Assembly (NCBI RefSeq): GCF_000744945.1
Contig: NZ_JQMX01000001.1
Coordinates: forward strand, 1,736,001 to 1,800,000
DNA: 64,000 nt
Direction of reading: 5' to 3'
Origin: Carnobacterium maltaromaticum DSM 20342
Lineage (GTDB): Bacteria > Bacillota > Bacilli > Lactobacillales > Carnobacteriaceae
Made by a program: the position numbers and the translations under genes. Of this stretch, positions 53,959 through 61,666 are shown piece by piece. Within the stretch, counting starts at the first letter, position 1. Each line of letters begins with the position of its first letter. Below the pieces are notes generated by a model. It worked only from the letters and a program-made list of their open reading frames with translations. It was not told the DNA's origin and did no database searches.

Positions 53959-53994
53959 TTGCCTAATTGTAGCTTATGTTTTATTATTAGGAAA
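53959..53994. promoter_or_regulatory. Overlapping divergent promoters of the XRE regulator and the mini-peptide
   Basis: Plus strand: TTGCCT (53959-53964), 17 bases, TATTAT (53982-53987), toward the peptide. Minus strand: TTTCCT (53989-53994), 17 bases, TACAAT (53966-53971), toward the regulator. The plus promoter is the stronger. Both cores occupy the same 36 bases, so RNA polymerase cannot use both at once. Confidence 0.68.
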
Positions 53995-54031
53995 GAGAAA
54001 TGTTTTTTTATTTAAAAAGGAGGGTAATATT

Positions 54032-54100
54032 ATGAATATCGACGATTTGATTCTTAATCCACCATCTATTTCTACATTTGGCAATACAGGGCACTGGTAA
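54032..54100 (+). CDS. 22-residue peptide, candidate signalling peptide of the XRE regulator
   Basis: An ATG at 54032 follows a near-perfect AAAGGAGG by 8 bases and opens 22 codons: MNIDDLILNP at the start, STFGNTGHW at the end. There is a promoter 45 bases upstream and a strong terminator 24 bases after the stop, so this is a complete one-gene transcript. The peptide lacks a basic-hydrophobic secretion signal, unlike PapR or SHP, so it would be a leaderless type or an intracellular effector. Gene reality rests on the signals around it; no homologue could be checked. Confidence 0.7.
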   Translation: MNIDDLILNPPSISTFGNTGHW

Positions 54101-54123
54101 GCGATTTAAACCATCTAAACACG

Positions 54124-54170
54124 AAAAAGGTATGCTTGATAGTTGATATCATTGCATGCCTTTTATTTTT
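54124..54170 (+). terminator. Terminator of the mini-peptide gene
   Basis: AAAAGGTATGC pairs with GCATGCCTTTT around an 18-base loop, then TATTTTTTAT. Confidence 0.85.
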
Positions 54171-54405
54171 TATACAATGATCGAGCATTTAATCAAATAA
54201 AATACATTCTAAATTAGGTTCAATCTGAATTATAAAAAATACTCCTAACAATATAATTAATATATGTGTTGATAATAATAACTAAAACTGATGAAATACG
54301 CTTGCGATTTGTTTCGCAATCAAGAAGGGTATATTATTATCATCGCGTTATATAATGTATCCTTAAATGGAACTTCTCATGTAGCGATTTGCTCCTATTA
54401 AAAAG
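54171..54405. other. Intergenic region, no gene seen
   Basis: AT-rich with stops in all frames. A short hairpin, TTGCGA with TCGCAA, lies at about 54303-54320. Nothing else is recognisable. Confidence 0.4.
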
Positions 54406-54449
54406 AAAAAAAGTGGTGAAAATCGATAATTGATTTTCACCACTTTTTT
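54406..54449. terminator. Bidirectional terminator
   Basis: An 18-bp perfect stem (AAAAAAGTGGTGAAAATC with its complement) around a 7-base loop, just past the stop of the small membrane protein. Confidence 0.92.
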
Positions 54450-54719
54450 CTATCTTTTTTTTACGTCTCTAAAAAAATCTATTAATAGGCCAAAGATCAT
54501 TACAGAGAGTACGTTGGTCACTCCATAAATCATATTCTGTACAGCTATTGATTGACTAAAAACCAGATTATACAAAGAATCCGTTTTAAAAATCAATAAC
54601 GATAAAACATTTGTAACAGATATTAAAAATCCTTTTTCATCAATCTTAAATACAAATAATAACGAAATGAGTACTCCTATAGATAAACATATAAGCGTAT
54701 ACTTAAATTTATTTACCAA
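54450..54719 (-). CDS. Small membrane protein, about 89 residues
   Basis: Two or three hydrophobic segments (YTLICLSIGVLISLLFVF and MIYGVTNVLSVMIFGLLIDF, with a weaker one between) and a basic C-terminus (RDVKKR). I use a TTG at 54719 after AGAGGTG; a GTG at 54728 overlaps that site. I do not recognise the family. Single gene, convergent toward the mini-peptide. Confidence 0.6.
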   Translation of the reverse strand: MVNKFKYTLICLSIGVLISLLFVFKIDEKGFLISVTNVLSLLIFKTDSLYNLVFSQSIAVQNMIYGVTNVLSVMIFGLLIDFFRDVKKR

Positions 54720-54728
54720 AACTATCAC

Positions 54729-55054
54729 CTCTATTTACCAATTTTATATTTAAAAGTATAGAATTTCAACAAATAAAAAGTAACTCTTTATGGACTTCTT
54801 TCTACCAACTTTACTCGCCCATCAATCTAAAATGACATTATAATTCATCTACCAATACAAAAAATAATGATATTAGCATGATTTAATATCTTAGAAAAGA
54901 AGCTTTTGTTTCATCATCTGTAAATAAACCATCCATTTAATGATTATTTTTATGTTCTCTTTTAATTTTTGACAGTTCAACTAACATAAGCTCAACTTGA
55001 GAAAATAGGCGCTAAATCAGTCTGAAATTCCCAGAGAAAAAAAATTAAAACATT
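54729..55054. other. Intergenic region, no gene seen
   Basis: AT-rich with short frames only. It holds the promoter of the small membrane protein on the minus strand, but I cannot place it. No repeat or RNA gene seen. Confidence 0.4.
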
Positions 55055-55087
55055 TTACTTGTAAAAAGTAAGTAAAGGAGGTATAAT
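55055..55087 (+). promoter_or_regulatory. Promoter and palindromic operator of the FMN reductase gene
   Basis: TTGTAA (55059-55064), a 17-base spacer, and TATAAT (55082-55087). A perfect inverted repeat TTACTT-5 bases-AAGTAA (55055-55071) covers the -35. HxlR/YodB-type redox repressors use similar TTACT...AGTAA sites on quinone and azo-reductase genes; that match is from memory. A second pair, CTTGTAAA and TTTACAAG, brackets the promoter. Confidence 0.75.
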
Positions 55088-55132
55088 TCATTTACAAGAT
55101 AAAAAAAATAATTTATTCGGAGGTAATTAATT

Positions 55133-55678
55133 ATGACAAAAAAAATCGGGATTTTAGTAGGAAGTTTACGTAAAGATTCTTTAAACAAAATTGTAGCAAA
55201 ACAATTAGCTGAATTATTCCCAGCTGATTACACAGTATCTTTTATTGAAATTGGTGATTTACCAGTATACAATGAAGATTTAGAAATAGATGGTGTCGAA
55301 AGCTATAATCGTTTCCGTAAAGAAATGAAAGAGCAAGATGCATATATATTTATAACTCCAGAATATAACCGCGGTATGCCAGCATCATTGAAAAATGCTA
55401 TCGACGTTGGTTCTCGTCCTTGGGGCGAAAGTGTTTGGCCAGGTAAACCAGTTCTTGTTGGTTCAGTTTCTCCAGCAGGTATTTCTGGTGCATTAGCCAA
55501 CCACCAAATCCGTCAATCATTAGTGTTTGGCGATAGTCCAGTTATGGCTCAACCTGAACTTTATATTGATGCATCTAAAGCAATTGGCGAAGATGGAAAA
55601 GTAGTACCTGCATCAGTTGGCTTCCTACAAACTATTGCAGATTCATTTGTAGCTTTCATCAATAAAAATTCTAACTAA
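55133..55678 (+). CDS. NAD(P)H-dependent FMN reductase
   Basis: A 181-residue flavodoxin-fold reductase. GILVGSLRKDSLNKIVAKQL is the phosphate-binding loop, and TPEYNRGMPASLKNAIDVGS the conserved FMN-binding segment of the NADPH-dependent FMN reductase family (chromate, azo or quinone reductases). CGGAGG lies before the ATG. The operator suggests induction by electrophile or quinone stress. Single gene. Confidence 0.93.
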   Translation: MTKKIGILVGSLRKDSLNKIVAKQLAELFPADYTVSFIEIGDLPVYNEDLEIDGVESYNRFRKEMKEQDAYIFITPEYNRGMPASLKNAIDVGSRPWGESVWPGKPVLVGSVSPAGISGALANHQIRQSLVFGDSPVMAQPELYIDASKAIGEDGKVVPASVGFLQTIADSFVAFINKNSN

Positions 55679-55715
55679 TTTAAAAGTAATCACAAGGACT
55701 TAGGTATATCTAGTC

Positions 55716-55750
55716 AAAAAAACAGAGTAGATTTTCTACTCTGTTTTTTT
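55716..55750. terminator. Bidirectional terminator, near-identical to 50866-50899
   Basis: AAAACAGAGTAGA and TCTACTCTGTTTT around TTT with long A and T runs. It ends the FMN reductase gene and, in the other direction, the MerR gene, whose stop codon it touches. Confidence 0.9.
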
Positions 55751-56508
55751 TATTTCGTGTAGGCTACAATTGCATCACGTAAATAACTAGCCGCGCCGTC
55801 TCCAGCCTTTTCATCATAGTAAGCCGTAAATCGTGGATCTGAAACATACATTTCGGCCAAACCGCGATGTGCTTCTTTAGAATAACTTCCCCAAGTAAAG
55901 CTTAACCATTCCTTGTGTAAGGCAGCAACTCTTTGTCCTGCTGTACCCTGAGGATTCTGGTCGTTCATTGCAACTTCAAGCTCTTCTAACAATTCATTTC
56001 CCAATTTTTCAAAAGCTTCGTATTTTTCTTTACTCATACTTGCCATTTTTTGATTTGATTCTTCTACAGCTTTATTGCCATATTTTTCGCGAATTTCATC
56101 ACCATATTGCGTCTCATTTTTCTCAATCAACTCTTTTTTAAAGCCTTCAAATTTTTCTTTATCTGTCATACTACTCATTCCTCTTTTCACTTGTAACGTT
56201 TTTTCAACCGTTGCAATTAATTTATTCAGTTGCTGTTGTTGTTCTAGTAACTGTTGGTAATGCGCGGTTAAAGCTGTTTCACTATCGAAATTTGGTGCAT
56301 CCAATACTTCTTTAATTTCTTCAAGTGGCAACCCTAAGTTACGATAAAAAAGAATTTGCTGCAAACGATCGACTTCTTTGCCACCGTAAATCCGGTAACC
56401 TGATGAATTGATTCTATTGGGTTTTAATAAATCAATTTGATCATAAAAGCGTAATGTCCGACCACTGATTCCAGCTAGTTCACTTAATTTTTTAACTGTA
56501 TATTCCAA
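55750..56508 (-). CDS. MerR-family regulator with TipAS domain (TipAL/Mta type)
   Basis: About 252 residues. The N-terminal MerR HTH is YTVKKLSELAGISGRTLRFY, then DLLKPNRINSSGYRIYGGKE; a dimerisation helix follows (about 80-110) and a C-terminal TipAS ligand domain (about 115-250, with FTWGSYSKEAHRGLAEMYV). TipAS domains trap thiopeptide or other hydrophobic drugs and switch on efflux genes. The likely start is TTG at 56508, 8 bases after AGGAGG; other TTG/GTG codons lie up to 56517. Its promoter has a 19-base spacer, so it probably activates itself. Confidence 0.92.
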   Translation of the reverse strand: MEYTVKKLSELAGISGRTLRFYDQIDLLKPNRINSSGYRIYGGKEVDRLQQILFYRNLGLPLEEIKEVLDAPNFDSETALTAHYQQLLEQQQQLNKLIATVEKTLQVKRGMSSMTDKEKFEGFKKELIEKNETQYGDEIREKYGNKAVEESNQKMASMSKEKYEAFEKLGNELLEELEVAMNDQNPQGTAGQRVAALHKEWLSFTWGSYSKEAHRGLAEMYVSDPRFTAYYDEKAGDGAASYLRDAIVAYTK

Positions 56509-56532
56509 CTCCAACACCTCCTGATAAAACTT

Positions 56533-56563
56533 ATCTTACACCTATACGTTACGTAAAGCTCAA
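56533..56563 (-). promoter_or_regulatory. MerR-type promoter with 19-base spacer
   Basis: On the minus strand, TTGAGC (56558-56563), a 19-base spacer, and TAAGAT (56533-56538). The overlong spacer and the palindrome ACGTAACGT-like centre (TACGTTACGTA) inside it are the hallmarks of a MerR-activated promoter. Confidence 0.78.
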
Positions 56564-56595
56564 GGACTTTTTATATTAAAATGGATAAAATCAAA

Positions 56596-56637
56596 AACGT
56601 ATGGAGGCCATTTTCTCAAATGTAGACTCCATACGTT
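56596..56637 (-). terminator. Terminator of brnQ
   Basis: AACGTATGGAG (56596-56606) pairs with CTCCATACGTT (56627-56637), followed by T residues on the minus strand. Confidence 0.83.
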
Positions 56638-56647
56638 GATTTACTAA

Positions 56648-58003
56648 TTAAAAACGTAGCTCTTGTTTTTTTACTAAGCTAATAATCCAACCTATAATTA
56701 AACCAAGAATTGCTGGGAAAACCCAGCCCATACCGATATCAAATAAAGGCAAATAGCGACTGTAGAATGCTAGAATATTATCGATAAAACTAATTGATTT
56801 AATACCAGCTGGCAAAGCATTTAAGCCATCAGCAATACTGACAAAAATAGTGAATATCGTTGTCGTTACATAAACAACTTGGCGGTTTTTAAATAATGGG
56901 GACAATAGTGCCAAGAAAATCAAGGTAATTGCTAAAGGATATAAGAACATTAAAACAGGTATTGATAACGAAATAATCTTAGTTAAGCCCACATTTGCAA
57001 TTCCACAAGCTAACAGTGTAAATAAAATGACATAAGTCCGGTAGCTAAATGAATTGGGAAACATTTCGCAAAATGTTTCTGAACAAGCGGTGATTAGTCC
57101 AATCGCAGTTTTTAAACAGGCGACTGTTACAATAATAGCCAACAATACGCTACCAAACGAACCAAAATAATGTTGGGCAATTTGTGCCAACGCTATTCCA
57201 CCATTTTCAGATACTTCAAATTGACCTACACTAGTCGCTCCAATATAAGCTAAACTACCGTAGATAACTGCCATTAAAATGACACTGACAATTCCAGATT
57301 TAATCGTATCAATCGCAATATTAGAAGGATTTCGAACACCTAGACCCTTGATTGTTTGAACAACAATAATCCCAAAAGCCAATGATGCTAATGCATCCAT
57401 TGTATTATACCCTTGGGTGAATCCTGTAATAAATGGCTCGGTAACATAATTGCCATGTACCGCTGCTTCAGAAATTACGCCCATTGGTTTTAGAAAAGCA
57501 GTAACAATCAAAATAGCTAGAAAAACAAGAAAAAGAGGATTCAAAATTTTCCCAACCCAAATTAAAATTTTAGTCGGTTTCATTGAAAAAGCTAACGCAA
57601 TCGCAAAGAAAATCACTGTAAATAGCAGTAAACCTATTGTTTGGTATTGGCTTGGTAAATAAGGTGCGATTCCAATTTCATACGAAACAGTTCCCGTTCT
57701 TGGCAAAGCAAAGAATGGTCCAATCGTCATATAAAGGGCAACAGTCATAAAAATACCATAGATTGGATGAACACGACTGGCTAAATCAAACAGCCCGTCA
57801 CTTTTAGAAACACCAATCGCAACAACCCCTAAAAAAGGTAAACCAATGCCAGTCACAAGAAAACCTAGTGTAGCTGGCAAAATATTTGTGCCTGCTTCCT
57901 GTCCCATATGTACGGGAAAAATTAAATTTCCAGCTCCAAAAAAAAGTCCAAATAACATTGATCCAATAAATATATAAGATGATAATGACAAACGTTTATC
58001 CAT
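56648..58003 (-). CDS. brnQ: Branched-chain amino acid transport system carrier (BrnQ)
   Basis: A 451-residue cation-coupled importer of leucine, isoleucine and valine with 12 membrane segments. The start SSYIFIGSMLFGLFFGAGNL and PVHMGQEAG, and FTQGYNTMDALASLAFGIIV are family motifs. AAGGAG lies before the ATG. A -10 TATAAT with TGACAA 18 bases upstream is present near 58090-58120. It is divergent from a LacI regulator, 203 bases apart. Single gene. Confidence 0.95.
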   Translation of the reverse strand: MDKRLSLSSYIFIGSMLFGLFFGAGNLIFPVHMGQEAGTNILPATLGFLVTGIGLPFLGVVAIGVSKSDGLFDLASRVHPIYGIFMTVALYMTIGPFFALPRTGTVSYEIGIAPYLPSQYQTIGLLLFTVIFFAIALAFSMKPTKILIWVGKILNPLFLVFLAILIVTAFLKPMGVISEAAVHGNYVTEPFITGFTQGYNTMDALASLAFGIIVVQTIKGLGVRNPSNIAIDTIKSGIVSVILMAVIYGSLAYIGATSVGQFEVSENGGIALAQIAQHYFGSFGSVLLAIIVTVACLKTAIGLITACSETFCEMFPNSFSYRTYVILFTLLACGIANVGLTKIISLSIPVLMFLYPLAITLIFLALLSPLFKNRQVVYVTTTIFTIFVSIADGLNALPAGIKSISFIDNILAFYSRYLPLFDIGMGWVFPAILGLIIGWIISLVKKQELRF

Positions 58004-58206
58004 AAAGCACTCCTTTAACTTTTTACTATATCTATTAGATGATAGCTGTTTTATTTTGTTGTGGCAAGAATTTTTTATTATTATATGAAAGATTCATAAA
58101 AAGTTGTCACAATTTAAAGGCTTATTCCCATATATTCTGCCTAACTCCCTACATTTGAAGCTCGCTTTTTGCTATACTAGAGATAGTTTGAAGGGATGGG
58201 TGAAAA

Positions 58207-59178
58207 ATGGCTAATATTAATGAGATTGCTAAAATTGCTGGTGTTTCTTCAGCAACTGTTTCTCGTGTAATTAATCGCAACGGTTATGTCAGCGATGACA
58301 CTCGAGCTAAAGTTGAAGCTGTTATCAAAAAATTAGATTATGTACCTAATCGCAATGCTGTATTTTTAAAAACAGGTACGACTAAAATGTTAGGCATTAT
58401 CGCACCTGATTTTTCAGACTCTTTGACTGTGTTTCTAAGAAGCTTTACGTTAGCCGCTCAGAAAGAAGGCTATAACGTCACTTTATTTATTACTGGTGGC
58501 GACAAGCAAAAAGAATTAGATGCCTTTGAAATGCTGCGCCATAAACAATTAGATGGTTTAGTTTTAGTGATTCGTTTAAATGATTGGGATCAACTTGAAC
58601 CTTTCACAAAATATGGCCCGATTGTTACTTGGCAACGAGTTGATTCAAAGCACATTCCTTCTGTCTTTATGAACCATTACCAAGGGTACATGTTAGGTTT
58701 AGAACATCTTTATGCTTCTGGTTGCCGTAACATTGCCAATTTATATGGCAGTACACGAGGATTAAATACCAAGAGCCGCATGCAAGCTTACGCTGACTTT
58801 TGTCAAAAATATAAATTAGATCCAAAACTTGAACAACAGTTTAAAGGCTTAAACTCCATCGAAGACGGGGAAGCGATTCTTGATTGGTATGCAGAACAAT
58901 CTGACAAACCAGATGGCTTTGCAACTAGTTCAGATGCTGTTGCTGCAGGATTAGTCGCAGAAGCTCGTCGACGAGGCTACAACATTCCAACGGATTTTTC
59001 AGTCGTTGGTTTTGATAATATTGAAATTTCACGTTTATTGGATATCACCACGATTGATTACCCAATTGCTAAACAAGCTCAAAATGCCTTTACAATCATC
59101 TTTAATCAACTATTATATAAAAACCTACCTTTATTGCCTTTAGAATTTGATTTAATTAAACGTAAAACCACTAGATAA
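58207..59178 (+). CDS. LacI-family regulator (paralogue of 36152-37120)
   Basis: 323 residues with HTH NINEIAKIAGVSSATVSRVI (residues 3-22), hinge and effector core (IIAPDFSDSLTVFLRSF, VVGFDNIEISRLLDITTIDY). It shares LDYVPNRNA, KYGPIVTWQRV and the KNLPL tail with the paralogue 21 kb away. The effector is probably a sugar or sugar derivative. Monocistronic, with its own terminator. Confidence 0.92.
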   Translation: MANINEIAKIAGVSSATVSRVINRNGYVSDDTRAKVEAVIKKLDYVPNRNAVFLKTGTTKMLGIIAPDFSDSLTVFLRSFTLAAQKEGYNVTLFITGGDKQKELDAFEMLRHKQLDGLVLVIRLNDWDQLEPFTKYGPIVTWQRVDSKHIPSVFMNHYQGYMLGLEHLYASGCRNIANLYGSTRGLNTKSRMQAYADFCQKYKLDPKLEQQFKGLNSIEDGEAILDWYAEQSDKPDGFATSSDAVAAGLVAEARRRGYNIPTDFSVVGFDNIEISRLLDITTIDYPIAKQAQNAFTIIFNQLLYKNLPLLPLEFDLIKRKTTR

Positions 59179-59184
59179 TAGAAG

Positions 59185-59217
59185 AAAGGACTATGAAAAA
59201 ACAATTCATAGTCCTTT
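59185..59217. terminator. Bidirectional terminator
   Basis: A 13-bp stem, 59185-59197 with 59205-59217, between the LacI gene and the convergent transporter genes. Confidence 0.88.
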
Positions 59218-59257
59218 CTTTTAGCTACCTTTACTAATTACTCTTTTTAACAGCTAG

Positions 59258-59938
59258 TCAGTTTGTATAAAGAGAAAATTTTTTCTCCAAAATAGTTTGT
59301 AAAATGGTGAATAGACTACAAATTCCCCAGTAGACCAAGGCCACTAGTATATACATTGTCATATAATCGAATTCTCGACCACCAACAATCTTTGCTTGTT
59401 GAAATATTTCAGGAACTGTAATCATTGCCGCTAAAGAAGTTCCTTTAATCAAATCTAGCAAAACATTACTTAAGGGTCCAATTGCAGTCCGCAAAGCTTG
59501 CGGTAAGATGATTTTGCGCATGATGAAAAAATACGGCATACCTAATGCATATGATGCCTCCCATTGCCCTTTATCAATCGAGTTTAAACAAGCACGTAAT
59601 ATCTCTGCGATATAGGCGCTACTATGCAAACTAAAGCCAAGCACAGCTGCAGTAACAGCGTCAAACTTGATTCCAATAAAAGGAAAGCCAAAATAAAGAA
59701 TAAATAAGAAAACCAACATAGGCGTTCCTCGCATAAAGGAAATATATATACGACTTAACAAGTTTAATACTTTAAATTTAGATAATCTAAATAGTGCTAA
59801 AAAGAATCCTAAAATTGTTCCAAAAGTCATACTTACTACTGAAATCCAAAGCGTATAACCCAAACCTTGTAAAATAAACGGTAAGCTTTCTAGCGCTAAA
59901 CTCGGATTAAAGATATACTGCCATTGAATTCCGCTCAT
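59258..59938 (-). CDS. Polar amino acid ABC transporter permease
   Basis: A 226-residue HisM/GlnP-type permease with about five membrane segments: FILQGLGYTLWISVVSMTFG at the start, RGTPMLVFLFILYFGFPFIG, and the EAA loop SIDKGQWEASYALGMPYFFI. It is 11 bases downstream of the binding protein gene, as one operon. No ATPase gene follows; the operon ends here at a terminator. It must borrow an ATPase, possibly GlnQ. Confidence 0.93.
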   Translation of the reverse strand: MSGIQWQYIFNPSLALESLPFILQGLGYTLWISVVSMTFGTILGFFLALFRLSKFKVLNLLSRIYISFMRGTPMLVFLFILYFGFPFIGIKFDAVTAAVLGFSLHSSAYIAEILRACLNSIDKGQWEASYALGMPYFFIMRKIILPQALRTAIGPLSNVLLDLIKGTSLAAMITVPEIFQQAKIVGGREFDYMTMYILVALVYWGICSLFTILQTILEKKFSLYTN

Positions 59939-59949
59939 ATTCTCGACTC

Positions 59950-60822
59950 CTATTCTACCTCGACTACTTTAGTAATTTTCACATCTGCTTCTTTTGACAC
60001 ATCTGCTCCACCAAAAAACTGTTCAGATAATTTTTTTAGAGTGCCATCTTTTTTCATTTCAGTAATTGCATCATCCACTTTAGTTTTCAGTTCAGTATTT
60101 TCTTTTTTCATTACTAAGCCAGCTTGACTAGGATTATAAAATAATCCTGGGTTAATTTCGACTGGAATTTCTGGAAGTGCTTCTGTCGCCATTTTTTGCA
60201 AGTAATAATCATTTAAGATGACATCTGTCCGACCATTTGCTACATCTAATAAATATTGATCGTTAGTTACATTGTCATACACGACACTCTCTGCTCCAAA
60301 TTTTTCAGCAATTTTCATATAAGTGGTTGTTGCTGCTCCCGCAGATTTTTTACCTTTCAAATCTTCTAGAGAATGAATCCCAGATTGATCTGATTTACGT
60401 ACAACCATACTGGCAAATGAATATTTATAAGGCTCAGAAAAAGCAAATTTCTCTTTACGCTTATCTGATAAATCAATATTATTCGCTGCTGTATCCACCT
60501 GCCCACTATTAATAGCTGACAACATGCCATCAAAACCCATTTCAACAAATTTAACTTTTACATCTAAGCGTTTGGCAATTTCCTTAACGATTTCAACTTC
60601 ATAACCAGTTAATTCCTTTTCATCTTTTGCATAATAAGAAGTAGGGAATAGGGTTCCTGATGTTGCTACAGTTAACACACCTTTTTCTTTGATTTGCTCC
60701 CAACCATTTTTTTCTTTCTTATCAGCACTACTGGCTTTATCACTATTTCCTCCAGTACATCCTGCCACAACTAAACTTAATGCAATAAAACTAATCACTA
60801 ACCAACTACTCTTTTTCTTCAT
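59950..60822 (-). CDS. Amino acid ABC transporter substrate-binding lipoprotein
   Basis: A 290-residue family 3 binding protein. The lipobox ends LSLVVAGC (Cys about residue 22). The ligand domain starts VLTVATSGTLFPTSYY and includes GFDGMLSAINSGQVDTAANN and SDKRKEKFAFSEPYKYSFAS. The specificity is for a polar amino acid or cystine; it cannot be settled. GGAGC lies before the ATG. The leader from the promoter is about 70 bases. Confidence 0.93.
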   Translation of the reverse strand: MKKKSSWLVISFIALSLVVAGCTGGNSDKASSADKKEKNGWEQIKEKGVLTVATSGTLFPTSYYAKDEKELTGYEVEIVKEIAKRLDVKVKFVEMGFDGMLSAINSGQVDTAANNIDLSDKRKEKFAFSEPYKYSFASMVVRKSDQSGIHSLEDLKGKKSAGAATTTYMKIAEKFGAESVVYDNVTNDQYLLDVANGRTDVILNDYYLQKMATEALPEIPVEINPGLFYNPSQAGLVMKKENTELKTKVDDAITEMKKDGTLKKLSEQFFGGADVSKEADVKITKVVEVE

Positions 60823-60896
60823 TATTTATTTGCTCCTTCTCATTATCTTTCTATTAGACACATTCCTTGCGTTGTATTAAGTAAGACTCTTTTAGA

Positions 60897-60925
60897 AATA
60901 TAACAGCGAAAAAAATCTGTGTCAA
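60897..60925 (-). promoter_or_regulatory. Promoter of the binding protein/permease operon
   Basis: On the minus strand, TTGACA (60920-60925), a 17-base spacer, and TATATT (60897-60902). Confidence 0.85.
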
Positions 60926-61042
60926 TTTAACCTCTATATCTGGATAAAAAATACAAATGAAGTAGAAGCATATTTCTTTAAAACCCTTATTTAAAAGCAT
61001 TACGCTTCACGAATCCATGTACAATATTGTATTTATTTAAAT

Positions 61043-61610
61043 AAACCAACATTTTAGGATCACAGTCCATCTTTGATGGATGCGTATCATGGTTCTAAGT
61101 TGCTAAAGCAACAAGAACCTCAGTAAACCAACATTTTAGGACCACAGTCCATCTTTGATGGATGCGTATCATGGTTCTAAGTTGCTAAAGCAACAAGAAC
61201 CTCAGTAAACCAACATTTTAGGACCACAGTCCATCTTTGATGGATGCGTATCATGGTTCTAAGTTGCTAAAGCAACAAGAACCCCAGTAAACCAACATTT
61301 TAGGATCACAGTCCATCTTTGATGGATGTGTATCATGGTTCTAAGTTGCTAAAGCAACAAGAACCTCTGTAAACCAACATTTTAGGACCACAGTCCATCT
61401 TTGATGGATGCGTATCATGGTTCTAAGTTGCTAAAGCAACAAGAACCTCTGTAAACCAACATTTTAGGACCACAGTCCATCTTTGATGGATGCGTATCAT
61501 GGTTCTAAGTTGCTAAAGCAACAAGAACCTCAGTAAACCAACATTTTAGGATCACAGTCCATCTTCGATGGATGCGTATCATGGTTCTAAGTTGCTAAAG
61601 CAACAAGAAC
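61043..61610. repeat. Seven tandem copies of an 82-bp unit
   Basis: Units start at 61043, 61125, 61207, 61289, 61371, 61453 and 61535; the last is cut at 76 bases. Each holds two inverted repeats: TCCATC-TTT-GATGGA, and GGTTCT, GTTGC paired with GCAAC, AGAACC. Units differ at only a few positions (for example GGATCAC in 1, 4 and 7 but GGACCAC in the rest). In the last unit the second hairpin extends to TATCATGGTTCT with AGAACCATGATA. 82 is not a multiple of 3 and no frame stays open. There are no spacers, so it is not CRISPR. Confidence 0.95.
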
Positions 61611-61613
61611 CAT

Positions 61614-61654
61614 GATAAAAAAGTAGAACAGAAAACGAGTTTCTGTTCTACTTT
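61614..61654 (-). terminator. Terminator of the hydroxyacid dehydrogenase gene
   Basis: A 15-bp perfect stem, 61620-61634 with 61640-61654, and a T run on the minus strand. Confidence 0.9.
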
Positions 61655-61666
61655 ACTACCGCTTTT

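Noticed and set aside
57450..57662. 70-codon plus-strand ORF inside brnQ
   Set aside because: It is antisense within a well-identified transporter gene, with no ribosome binding site.
61043..61610. CRISPR array
   Set aside because: The 82-bp units are directly contiguous and carry no unique spacers; no cas genes are in the window.
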